The notes: generated from the sequence alone by a model not told the origin. Positions 42,892 through 52,868 are shown, counted from the first letter of the stretch. The stretch: 64,000 bases of DNA from Deinandra increscens subsp. villosa (GCA_039602395.1 JBCNJP010000018.1:806001-870000); one strand, 5' to 3'. Numbers and translations: made by a program.

Positions 42892-43460
42892 TAGGTTCAA
42901 ATGAGAACTTTTTCTTTAGAGAACTTTTGAGAACTAAATCTCAACCACAAAGTTCAGGGGGGGGGGGGCGGGCACTACAATTTATGGGAGGGGGGATACA
43001 TGTAAATAACTTGTGGCTCAAATTAGTTCTTTTTAGTTCTCAAATCAAATTGGTTCTCAAATGATCCTCTCCCTATATATATATATATATATATATTATG
43101 GCCTCAATCATTTATCTTAATAAATCAATTACCTAATTAACCCTATCAGACATTTATTTGATGGACGTAATTGCTCTTATTTATAGAATTAGGGTTTCCC
43201 CTTGGGTGTATATATATAGAGATTATAGTAGAGAGTTAAGGTTAATCACCACCTCCTAAAATTTGTCCCTCTCCTCTCTACTCTCTCTAATTCGTAGGTC
43301 TTAACCTACAACCATCATCATTACAGCAAAACCCTAAACGAAAACCCGTTCAAGAACATGAATGGATAATCTGACTGCTGTTGATTTGAACCGGGTGACA
43401 ACTGGTAATATTTATATTATTATCTGTTTATTTATTATCACGATTCAGGATTCTTCCATA
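42791..43460 (+). repeat. 3' LTR of Tork-like copia (with TA-targeted MITE)
   Basis: It starts TGTTAGAATATATTC and its last bases are TTCCATA. It carries the 186-bp family C element in the middle of its (TA)n tract, where the 5' LTR has an uninterrupted tract. Confidence 0.9.
42888..43073. mobile_element. TA-flanked MITE, family C copy 2 (complete)
   Basis: 186 bp: left end GGGTTAGGTTCAAATGAGAAC and right end GGTTCTCAAATGATCCTCTCCC are inverted repeats, with TTTTGAGAACTAAATCTCAACC inside. Its absence from the sister LTR shows that it inserted into a pre-existing TA microsatellite. Contains a G12 run. Confidence 0.88.
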
Positions 43461-43510
43461 AGAGAAACAAAGACAAAAAGATAACAATTAAAGATTAAGA
43501 TGGTTATAAA

Positions 43511-43743
43511 TGACATGTTTAATTTTAGTTTATCAAATGTATCAAAGTTTATTCGTTTTAACAAGTATTATTTAAGTTTTGTTTATTTTAGAAAGTCGTT
43601 TTAAGTTTTCTTAGGTCATTGTAATTAATTAATTCATCATTCCTTATAAGTTAGTTTGATTGATAGAAAATAAACGTGAATTGTTCCTCGATATTCCTAT
43701 GTTCTTGAGTTAAAATATTTGTTTGTTTGACCGTAGGCCAACA
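43511..43743 (+). repeat. 3' LTR of nested-host copia
   Basis: About 233 bp, starting TGACATG and ending GTAGGCCAACA. Diverged match to 29710-29988. Confidence 0.65.
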
Positions 43744-44230
43744 AAAGCATGACGTTTTATCGTTGGACTTTATATTACCGGAATATAACAAAACAAAATA
43801 TGTTCGTAAACGAATATCGGATGAGATAAGTTTCTTCGTGATAAGGTTCAGTTGTGAAACTTTTGTCCTTTCCCACTTTTTAAATCGAATATATTATCAT
43901 ATATTATCGTTGCTTATTTGAATATTTTCAGTAACGGTTTGTTATACATGTTAATTAAAGATTCAAATTAAGAAACTTAAAAAACAATGGAACAAATATG
44001 GACCGGCCATTTAAAAGATCATAAATAAATGACCAACTTAAAATAATTTAGAGACCGAAATGAACAGGGCCTTTTAAAAATAAAAAATTAGTTAACTATA
44101 ATTCCATAAATAACTTTTATGTTCATTTTTCTAAATAAAAAGTTTTTAAAAATTTATAATTCTATTATCTTTTGTGTATAGTGCGTCTAAAATATATAAT
44201 TTTTAGCTAACGACAACTTAAAATACATTA
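43744..44230. other. Unassigned AT-rich spacer
   Basis: No recognisable gene or repeat; a 64-codon plus-strand frame overlaps the LTR end and is likely chance. Confidence 0.5.
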
Positions 44231-46101
44231 GAGCACCTGGCATGGTTCGTTTGGGGGGGGGGGGGGTTGTTTTGTGGATAACGTCGTGGAACACTGTCCG
44301 TCCTTGGTGTTAAAGGGCCGCGTGATCAGAAGCCGTGGTCATTCACACGGCGTTGTTTGGTCATTTTTGAGAAAATAGACCGTTGAACGGTCTAATCTGC
44401 GAACGTTGGAGCCAATTAAGAAAAAACAATGTTTTACCTATATATTTCACATTTTATCCAAATCATCTAACAGTTCACCATTTTTCTCCTACTTTCTCTA
44501 AAAACATCCTACAAAATATGGATTCTTCTCCTTCATTAACGATTCATCCCACGCTTCATCGAACTATTCATCATCTGACGGGGCCTCAACCATGTTTTTT
44601 TCAAATGATGGTTCATCATCACCAAAGTCAGCTCAACACTCGAGCGAACTGAGTACTAACCTGAAGAGATCGTCTCAACAAAAATCGTGAAATGGGTCAA
44701 GAAATGTTGATGAGAGATTATTTCATTGACAGTTGTGTGTACCTGCCAGAAGCCTTCCACCAACGATTTCGTATGAATCGCTCACTATTTTTAAGAATAG
44801 TACGATTTAGAGCGAGAGGTACCGTGGTTCACACAAAGGTCTGATGCGAGGGGCAAGATTTGTTTTACTTTTTTGCAGAAGTGCATGACAGCTTTTCGTA
44901 TGATCGTGTACGGTACTACGGGCGATAGCTTCGATGTGTATTTGAGGATGTCAGATCGGACACTAAGGTCGTATTTGCAAAAATTTTGAAATGTATTATT
45001 TAGTTACTTTAAATTTATATTACTACTTCTATTATTTAAATTAAATTTCAATATTAATTTTAATTATTTATATTAAGTATCTTTAAGTTGTATCAAAGAA
45101 AATATTTACGACGATCTACCGCAAGCGATATCAGGCAACTTTACGAGTTCCATGAACAAAAATGGGGTTTTCGTGAAATGATTGGTAGCATTGATTGCAC
45201 ACACTGGGAATGGAAGAACTGTCCAAATGCGTGAAGAGCATAATTCATGCGTTGTAATCACGGTCATCCTACCATAATGCTTGAGGTTGTTGCGACATGT
45301 GGATTTGGCATCAATATTTTGGTGTCGCGGGGTTTAACAACGACATCAAGGTTATGGATCGATCACCCATTTGGGATGATATCATCGCGGGACGTGAGCC
45401 CGACTCGTCAATTGAATTACGATGTGTCACTTACAAGGGTGGATATAATTTGGCCGATGAGATTTATCCCGACTATTCTGCTATTTTTAAAGGATTCACA
45501 ACTCCCATCAGTGAGAGACGTAAAGTATTCAACGATGCTCAAACCATCGCTAGGAAGGATGTTGAACGCATCTTTGCAAAATCAAAAAATATGTGGCACA
45601 TCATTGCTCATCCCGCCCGAATTTGGCACCAAGACAAAACAGCCAACATTATGCGTGATGTGATAATTTTAAATAATATGATTCTCGAGGATGAATGTGC
45701 ACCAATTTGTTGATTTAACGAGGCAGAATTGGATACGACATATCAACAAATATACGATGAGAAAAAACGGGCTAATCGTCAAGAAATACGAGATTGAAAC
45801 GTCCATAACCAACTTAAAGTGGATTTGATTGAGGACATCTACAAGTGTTCTACTTGAATTATTTATGTTTGATGTAATTTTCTTATTTCTTTATTTTAGT
45901 TTAAAATGTAATGCTTTATTTTTTATGTTAAATAAAGATATTTAATTAGGATTTAAATTTAAAAAAAGTCAAAAGTAATAATAAAATAATCTTCAACACC
46001 ATATCATCACACGTACATTTGGTGTTGAAATATATGTTATCCAGTCAGTTGAGACGTGGCATGATAACACCATCTTTCACACCAAGATATACCACATGCC
46101 C
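44231..46101 (+). mobile_element. PIF/Harbinger transposon with broken transposase
   Basis: Ends GAGCACCTGGCATGG and (reverse complement) GGGCATGTGGTATAT align as diverged TIRs and are flanked by TTA on both sides (44228-44230, 46102-46104), the duplication typical of PIF/Harbinger. It encloses a recognisable transposase. A G14 run lies near the left end (44253-44266). Confidence 0.75.
44383..45860 (+). pseudogene. Harbinger (ALP1-like) transposase pseudogene
   Basis: Pieces in order: RDYFIDSCVYLPEAFHQRFR and RSLFLRIVRF (44713-44810), then a frame-broken middle, then MIGSIDCTHWEWKNC with the first catalytic Asp (45178-45222). Next are WHQYFGVAGFNNDIKVMDRS with the second Asp, NLADEIYPDY, and RKDVERIFAKSK with the catalytic Glu (45552-45590). 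HPARIWHQDK and IILNNMILEDE follow. The stretch after VER is altered relative to the usual AFGVLQARF. In-frame stops near 44850, 44930 and 45232 and intron-like AT-rich sequence at 44985-45090 make it non-functional as is. It would cut and join transposon DNA in the nucleus. Confidence 0.88.
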
Positions 46102-46645
46102 TTATGTGTTAGGTTGTTTTTAAAACACCATTACGGCAGGTGTGATTACAAATTATATACAATTGTGTTTGTGTGATATGTGAGATCATAGGGGTGATCT
46201 GTGATTTTGTATGTAATTATGTATATAATTAATCATTTTCTTCTATTTTTCTAAAAGAAGAGTTTTGTGTCACATGGTATCACCAACCTTACAATCATTT
46301 TTCCACCTAAATTGTTTTTAAAATTAAAAACTACACTTATACTTAAATGTTTTTTTTTTCCATAATTAGAGTTTTACTAAATTGAAAAAATTGAAATTTG
46401 GCCCAACTACACAATTATCTTATTATTTTTAAAACTTATAATTATAGAAAGATTTAATAGTACATGAGTTTTACTAATTATGAAAACACATAATTACAAT
46501 ATATTTATTAATTCCTTCAAAATTACATTTCCTCTATCTGACTTTTTAAAATTATAAACATATTTTTATATAGAGTTGACTTTTAATTCGTCCAAATAGA
46601 TTCAACTACTAAACAAACGTTAAAATTTAAGATTAATTGTGTTAA
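46102..46645. other. AT-rich spacer without gene
   Basis: No recognisable feature; poly-A/T rich. Confidence 0.5.
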
Positions 46646-46650
46646 CTAAT

Positions 46651-46993
46651 TGAAAGAGCGTGAGCGGTGGATCGTTTACATAATCTAGCTATTTCGAAAT
46701 GCAAAACGTAATTAAACGATTGTTTTATTGATCACAAAGTTCAATGATTACAATCTGGACACATAGAATACTCAGAGAGAAAACACCTAGATTCACACAC
46801 ACTTAGACTCAGAGAAAGTTGTGAAGATTACAAAGCAATCGACTATTTATACTTGACATTCTGTCACGAACTGGAGCTCCCAGAAGTGGCACTTCGTGGG
46901 GTCACGAAGTGTGACTTTGTGTCCACTTCGTGGGTCTTGTAAACTTCATCATTCTGTATGTTTTGACGCGTCGCACAAAACCATGCTCTAACA
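46651..46993 (-). repeat. Outer 3' LTR of gag-only element 1
   Basis: 343 bp; starts (plus strand) TGAAAGAGCGTGAGCGG, ends ATGCTCTAACA. Contains the inverted CACTTCGTG/CACGAAGTG cluster at about 46890-46945. Roughly 6-7% different from the 5' LTR in the part I compared. Confidence 0.88.
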
Positions 46994-47240
46994 AAGCGTG
47001 AGTGGTGGACCGTCTACACAATCTAGCTATTTCGGAATGCAAAACATAATTCAACGATTGTTTTGTTGATCACGAAGTTCAATGATTACAATCTGGACAC
47101 AGAGAATACTCATAGAGAAAACACCTAGATTCACACACACTTAGACTCAGAAAAAGTTATAAAGATTACAAAGCAATCGACTATTTCATCATTCTGTACG
47201 TTCTGATACATCACGCATCACACAGAACCATGCTCTAACA
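46994..47240 (-). repeat. Inner, shortened 3' LTR of gag-only element 1
   Basis: 247 bp. It lacks the first bases (TGAAAGA) and about 100 bp from the middle, precisely the part with the CACTTCGTG hairpins. It ends ATGCTCTAACA next to the purine tract GAGGGGGGGTT (read on the minus strand, about 47241-47251). Confidence 0.85.
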
Positions 47241-47963
47241 AACCCCCCCTCGACGTGTGATGTATCCGTACAATCCATCTTCAGATTATAACATGCGTTG
47301 CATCAATGCTTCTACATCAGACATCAGTATCTTCAATCAAACTCCCCTTCAGCTTGAAAGTAAGTTCAATCTTGAATACTTGAAAATGCGCAACATATTG
47401 TGTCTTTATCATTAATTCCAGAAGACTTGAAATTGTGATGTTCTTCTTCACTAAGTACCTGGCCAGCATAAATATCTTAGCGCAAAACGTCTCTTTGAGA
47501 CTCCAAGATATTTAATATATTCAGCTTTTTGAAAAACTTGTATCTTGTGCCGATCAGATCGAAAACATTTAGAAACAAAATCTTTTTGGCTTTTTGAAAC
47601 TTTATATCAAAATACACCTAAAATCTTTTTGAATTTTCAGAAATGAAATGATATCAACAAAACAAAGCAAACTCAGTTTTTATGAAAAAGATCCAGACAT
47701 GAGATCATATCAGACATAACGTATCTAGCACATTTCAATTTTGACTTCATCAACATGCAGATCAAGATATATCCATATCAATTCTTTTTCAGCATTTGAC
47801 AAATCAATTTCTATAGCTTTCTGATATATTTAAGGTGTATTAATCAAGCACTGATAACATGGTCCTCACACTTTTAAGAAATATTGCTAACTCATCATTT
47901 TTGAATTCTATTTCTCAAAGATGAAATTATCCATTGTGTGTCATGCAAAAAGAAATGAAAACC

Positions 47964-48203
47964 CTAAACAAACAACAATCAGGTCGGTTGGTAAGCACGC
48001 AGAGAAAGTCTGATTGTTTAGAAAAAAAGAAATAGCAAATAAAGCAGAAATTATATAACCCAACAACAATCAGGTCGGTACTTCCATACACGCAGAGAAA
48101 GTCCGATGAGTTATACGAAACACCAAAGAAAATAACACAGAACCTCAAGTGAACACCAATCAGGTCAATCTCTCGATACGCAGAGAAAGGCCGATCACTT
48201 GAG
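47964..48203 (-). ncRNA. Three tandem stem-loops with covarying arms (element 1)
   Basis: Three units share an interior containing CAATCAGGTC and ACGCAGAGAAAG, but each is closed by its own perfect complementary arms. Unit 1: CTAAACAA (47964-47971) with TTGTTTAG (48014-48021). Unit 2: TATAAC (48054-48059) with GTTATA (48110-48115). Unit 3: CTCAAGTGA (48144-48152) with TCACTTGAG (48195-48203). The units lie in the non-coding 3' part of the element's minus-strand transcript. The equivalent array in element 2 differs in arm sequence but keeps pairing. Function unknown; an RNA-structural role is inferred. The feature type is a best fit. Confidence 0.65.
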
Positions 48204-48786
48204 AAAATAAAAAAAATCAAACAAGTTTGAATCTTTGCAAAATAAACGCATGCATACACAAGGATACCTCTTATTCTGTTTTGTAGATTTGTCACATAAT
48301 ACTCATCAAGATGAAAGACCACAATTACCAGACATGCATTATCTTGATATCATACTTGCATACATCAGATTTGTCATGCATTTTCTCATATTTAGCAATA
48401 ATCTGCAGCCTTTACATCTATTTTATCCATGGAAGATAACGTATATGCTGATGTACCATCTCTCACTGTTTGTCGGATCAATTTCTCTTTTTGAAATTTT
48501 TAATTTTTTTATTTTCAACTTTCTCCCCCTAAAATTCAAACAAACACTATTTTTTGAATTTTTAAATTGTCTCCCCCCTAAACAAATAAAAGAAAATAAA
48601 ACGAAAACCAATAAAAATTGATCGATCGACATTCCACACGAATTGTGAAAACATTAGCTTTGAAAATTAGGTTTTAAAAGATTTGTCAAGTAGTTTAAAT
48701 AAACATGCAAGCAACCACAGTTAGTAACAAAGAATTATCACCAACTGGTCTTCCTGATCACCTGCATACACCAGAGAATAATTAGA

Positions 48787-51694
48787 TCTTTTTGGATCGA
48801 CCCAAGTCAACAGCCTTGGATCTCTCGGTGTCTTCCACATAGTCACCATTGGCCTTAGGGGTGTTCATTATTCGAGTTGGACTCGAATAATTCGAAATTC
48901 GATTCGAATCGAATTCGAATAACTTATTCGAATTCGAATGTTGAGTTATTCGAGTCGAATCCTGATTCGAACCAAATAACTTATTCGAATTCGAGTCTGA
49001 TTTTTCAAAACCAATTCGACTCGAATAACTCGAATAAGCATTATATATATTTTTTAAATATATTTTTTTTATATATAATAGATTTGTTTTTTATGATTTA
49101 CTCATTATGTTTGGGCTTGTCTAAGTAAATAAAGAATTTGGGCTTTTTTTAATGGATATTATTCAACCCAACCGTAGGTAAAAACTTCACATCTTAATTC
49201 AAATTTCCTAATTTCCTAACCCTAGAAGTAATACGTCTCCGCTGCTGGCCTCTTGTTCATCCCATAACCACGATTTCGCCACTGAATCGTAACCCTACAG
49301 CCGCATACATCTTCCAAGTTCCGTCAGTTCACTACAGCCGCTAGCCGCATACATCGGTTCCCTACAGTCACATCATCGGACTTTGGAGGTTGTCGGCTTG
49401 CCGCTGATATTACAGCAAGTATATGTCTAATTATGCAGCAGGTTCTTGGCTAATATAGTAGCATGTTGTTGGTTAATATAACAAGAGTTTTCTCGCTAAT
49501 ATAGAACAGGTTTTTTTTCTAATATTTGCAACATTGTTTGGCTAATTTTTCTTCTTATTTGGTTTATTCGAATACATTCGAATTCGACTCGAATTCGAAT
49601 AAGCTTATTTGAATTGGTTTTGGTAAATCTTATTCGAATTCGAGTCGAATTTGAATCCAGTTTTAAAATTTTCAAATTCGAATAACTCGAATAACTCGAA
49701 TTCGACTCGATGAACACCCCTAATTGGCCTTGACCTTTAGAGGTCTCCAAATTTTTTAAGAAATATTTTTGAAAACCTTTGAAAATGATTTAGCATTTTT
49801 GGGTTCAAAAACCAAAGTCTCATCAACCCGTTGGGGTGAAACAATAGACTTTCTTGGTTTTTGTGGTTTATCAAAAATTTTACCATATGCATCAACATAT
49901 TTGACATTCTTTTCACGAAGAAAGTGTTTAACACCAGATTTGTGTGCTGTAGCCAATGGACAATCTGCAGCATAGTGTTCGTATTGTCGGCATACATAAC
50001 ACAATATGTGTTGCTTCATGAAAGCAAAAATGTTTTCATTACCCGGTCTTGCATTGTGAAATCTCGTTGGTTTACGAACATGTGGCGAATCATAAAAACC
50101 ATATGAACGATCGAAATGAACAAAATTATCAAAGAAAGTATCATGATGAAACCTGTTTGATGAACGAACAGGGACACCAGAAGAAAATCGTGGAGTTCCA
50201 CATGATGATCCTCCAAAAGTCAAATCATCAAAATTCGAAGAACAGAAACATAATTGTTGCTTGGTTGTATTCTTTGAAACATTTGCAGTATCATTCTTCA
50301 TAGATTTCTTTTACTTTTTATCTTTCTTCACTTTTTCATGCTTAGGAGCTTCCTTAGCTTGAAATTCCAAACCAACATCAGAATCGGAAACATCCTTAAC
50401 ATCAGACTTTGAATGTTGAGAATTATTATGTTCAATCTGTTTCTCCTTTTTCTTGCTTTTTCACTTCTTTTGTTTCTTATCAACCTCCTTCTTCACAAAC
50501 TTTTAATAATCAATCTCTGGTTCTGTTATCTAATTACTCGTTGGTGAATTAGTAATTATCACAGGGTCTGGAACTGAATGAAATTCAGAATAAGGATTGG
50601 TTGTAGACTTGGAAAGATAACTTGTGAAAGCTTCAGACAACTTGTTGTTCTCAACTTCTCTTTTCAAAGCAGCAAGATCAACATCTTTTTCAGAGATTTT
50701 AGTTTGAGCAACAACCAATTTCTTTTCAACTTCAAGAAGCTTTTCAGAAAGTTGATTATATACATATTTTTGCACCTCTATCTTGTTACAATCAGCTAAC
50801 AATTCCTTTTCATACTTCTGAAAAATTTCTTTGTAAATCTTAAGATCTGCATCTTTTTCTCAACATTTCATTTTCTTCTAAAAGCTGACTATTAACCGTA
50901 TTCGTAATCTGGAACTGTTTACACATTGAGGGAGCAACATTTGGTATTTTTGTCATGACATTGGTTAACTTTTCTGTTTCACATAGTTCTTGAACAGCTT
51001 TCCAAAGACTATGAGTGGCCATGTAGGAACTTAGCTGATTGTAAATTGGACGTGATAATAAACTCTTCAACAAAGTGAAAGCCTTTGTTTCTAATTCAAA
51101 TCTTGTTTTGGCATCCGATAAAAAAAATCTGAATTGCAACGGAGTACCAAGAGAATCTGTAGGCCAATCAAACTCTTTTTCCCGAAGTGTGAGAAAATCA
51201 GCAAAGTTATCATGTACATAAGCCTCAAATTCTTGTTTCCAAAACAAGTAATTTTCAAACTCCTTCTTGAGAACATTTTGCTTACACTTCTTGTATTGCT
51301 CATTTCCCTCACACCGTTTAACCAATGCATCCCATAACTCTTTTGCAGAAAAACAATCACTGAATTGATGTAAGAGTTCCTTTAGTAATGCCATTGTTAA
51401 AACACCATAAGCTTTTTGATCTGCTTGATATTTCGTATTTTCATCAGGTGTAAGACAACGATGAAGCTTCGGTTGACCATTGGCTTGTAATGGATATGTA
51501 TACCCTTCTTCATCTGGAATCCAGATATCTATGTCATTAGTACCAACATACGCCTCAAACCGTTTTTGCCATGATGAAAAATCTTCAAGCTTCAACAACT
51601 TAGGAACTTTCTGGCTTGTTCTGATTTCGTTGTCAAAGTTGAGTAAAGCTTGCACTTGTAATTGAACGGCGACCATTGCAGAGTAATCAACCAT
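48787..51694 (-). pseudogene. Large Gag of gag-only element 1 (interrupted)
   Basis: It starts MVDYSAMVAVQLQVQALLNF at 51694 and runs 284 codons. The first Gag domain has KLLKLEDFSSWQKRFEAYV and AKELWDALVKRCEGNEQYKK. After LKKEFENY a second, similar domain follows: FWKQEFEAYVHDNF and HSLWKAVQELCE. After a frameshift near 50840 comes a coiled-coil-type stretch (KLLEVEKKLVVAQTKISEKD, 50530-50802), then a zinc knuckle CYVCRQYEHYAADC (49960-50001) and a basic tail. The frame is cut by a hAT element at 49722 and resumes on its far side to about 48787. No protease motif follows. Confidence 0.8.
48856..49722. mobile_element. Non-autonomous hAT element with foreign interior
   Basis: 867 bp; ends TAGGGGTGTTCAT and ATGAACACCCCTA with a perfect 8-bp duplication ATTGGCCT (48848-48855, 49723-49730). 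Both subterminal parts are dense in ATTCGAATTCGA and ACTCGAATAA. The middle (about 49200-49480) has a different, GC-richer composition, including GTCTCCGCTGCTGGCC and GCCGCATACATC twice, and looks captured. It sits inside the Gag region of element 1. Confidence 0.92.
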
Positions 51695-51889
51695 TTCTAA
51701 CCAAAATATTACACTTCAAAAACTTCAAATGCAAAAACGGAGATCTTAGAAGTGGATTTTGAGGGTCAAAACGGAGGGTACTAACCGTAAGGCAAGTAAA
51801 AGTGTAGATCTCTCTGAGACGATCATTTTGGCTAGTACTAGCTCCCGTAACTCTTAACGGATCTCAAATTACGTTAGTTTTAGTGAAAC

Positions 51890-52160
51890 AACCCAAAAAT
51901 CTCAATCTAAGAATTGAATAGCAAACTGTTGCATGAACTGACATGAAGTGGCACGAACTGAGTTACGAACTCGGCTGAGAAGTGAGTTACGAAGTGATCC
52001 CCGAAGTGATACGAACTGAGTCACGAAGTCACTCACAAACTGACACGAACTAATGCAAACTGATGCGAACAGATCCGAAGTGTCACTTCATGACGATTAT
52101 TTTGTGAAGTAGATGTTCTTGACGCGAACTCAAACGAAGTGAACCATTTTTTAGTCAAAT
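51890..52160 (-). repeat. Leader repeat array: GAACTGA / CGAAGTGA (element 1)
   Basis: Between the primer-binding site and gag lie a dozen or more imperfect ACGAACTGA and CGAAGTGA motifs, the same words found in the LTR hairpin cluster. Confidence 0.75.
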
Positions 52161-52373
52161 TTCATGATTTTTTTTAGTATGATTTTCAGTATTGGATCAG
52201 ATATAATCAAAAGGATTGATTTAGGATAGAAATTTGCAGCAAAAACGCAATAGAAATGATCGAATGGAAGCAAAAACACTTAGATTTTCCAAAAACCGAC
52301 ACAAAATGAGTCAAAAAGTCCGAAATTAGTCACAACCAGATCTGTAGATGAACCCGAGTGCTCTGATACCACT

Positions 52374-52722
52374 TGAAAGAGCGTGAGCGGTGGATCGTCT
52401 ACACAATCTAGCTATTTTGGAATGCAAAACGTAATTAAATGATTCTTTTATTGATCACAAAGTTCAATGATTGCAATCTGGACAAAGAGAATACTCAAAT
52501 AGAAAACACCTAGATTCACACACACTTAGACTCAGAGAAAGTTGTGAAGATTACTAAGCAATCAACTATGTATACTTGACATTCTGTCACGAACTAGAGC
52601 TCCCACTAAGTGGCACTTCGTGGGGTCACGAAGTGTGACTTCGTGTCCACTTCGTGGGTCTTGTAAACTTCATCATTTTGTACTCTGATAAATCACGCGT
52701 CTAAGAGAACCATGCTCTAACA
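52374..52722 (-). repeat. 5' LTR of gag-only element 1
   Basis: 349 bp; primer-binding site TGGTATCAGAGC lies at 52360-52371 on the minus strand, two bases away. Contains the CACTTCGTG/CACGAAGTG cluster at about 52612-52660. Confidence 0.9.
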
Positions 52723-52837
52723 CTAATTATGGACGTCCTTTCTCATTCCTCCCAAATTATTTAATAACCAATTATTTAATTACTAAATTACAATTATTCA
52801 ATTACTAACTAATTATGCCTATAAATTAATTAAACCC

Positions 52838-52868
52838 GAACCCGTGTAACACGTGGGTCTCATAGCCT
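52838..52868 (+). mobile_element. Possible Helitron 3' end
   Basis: ACCCGTGTAACACGTGGGT can form a short hairpin and is followed about 10 bp on by CCTAGTT, like the hairpin plus CTAG|T terminus of plant Helitrons. No 5' end and no Rep/helicase gene are seen. Confidence 0.35.

Larger units (their letters stand above)
36246..43460 (+). mobile_element. Copia element (Tork/TAR-like) inserted in the older copia
   Basis: 7.2 kb, with LTRs 36246-37102 and 42791-43460, each enlarged by an inserted MITE. A perfect 5-bp duplication AGAGA flanks it (36241-36245, 43461-43465). A primer-binding-like TGTCATCAGAGC follows the 5' LTR and a purine tract AAGTGGGAGAA precedes the 3' LTR. Roughly 10% divergence between aligned LTR parts makes it clearly older than the Ale element. 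It interrupts the older copia just before that element's 3' LTR. Confidence 0.92.
29710..43743 (+). mobile_element. Old copia element carrying four nested insertions
   Basis: A 5' LTR (29710-29988) and a diverged 3' LTR (43511-43743) share ATTTAAGTTT...AAGTCG...AAGTTTTCTT and end GTCAACA and GCCAACA. They are flanked by AAAGC (29705-29709 and 43744-43748). gag pieces lie on both sides of a gypsy solo LTR and protease pieces on both sides of a TRIM, which proves one interrupted element. A gene-carrying TIR element and a second copia fill the rest, and the expected integrase and RT are missing or decayed. The LTR left boundary is less certain because its first bases are TAATAG rather than TG. 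Confidence 0.7.
46651..52722 (-). mobile_element. Gag-only LTR retrotransposon 1 (TR-GAG-like) with tandem 3' LTRs
   Basis: A perfect 5-bp duplication CTAAT (46646-46650, 52723-52727) flanks the whole unit. The 5' LTR is 52374-52722, followed on the minus strand by primer-binding site TGGTATCAGAGC. At the 3' side a purine tract precedes a shortened LTR (46994-47240), which is followed by a full LTR (46651-46993). The body encodes a Gag-like protein but no protease, integrase or RT, so transposition must rely on another element's Pol. A hAT element (48856-49722) interrupts it. Three tandem stem-loops lie in the 3' untranslated part. Confidence 0.88.

Noticed and set aside
36246..43460. Functional copia element
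   Set aside because: There are at least ten stops or frameshifts, YVDN replaces YVDD, the zinc knuckle is broken, and LTR divergence is near 10%.
45247..45663. Second 138-codon frame overlapping the Harbinger transposase
   Set aside because: The frame beginning at 45297 carries the transposase motifs; the other is its shadow, apart from a few residues before a frameshift.
47964..48203. CRISPR-like array
   Set aside because: Units are about 50-60 bp with covarying arms and only three copies, inside a plant LTR retrotransposon; no cas genes, and a eukaryotic nuclear context.
47927..48322. 131-codon minus-strand frame with repeated SDFLCV/RPDCC pieces
   Set aside because: The repetition reflects the stem-loop array in DNA. 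Element 2 keeps the stem pairing but not one continuous frame, so selection appears to be on structure rather than protein.
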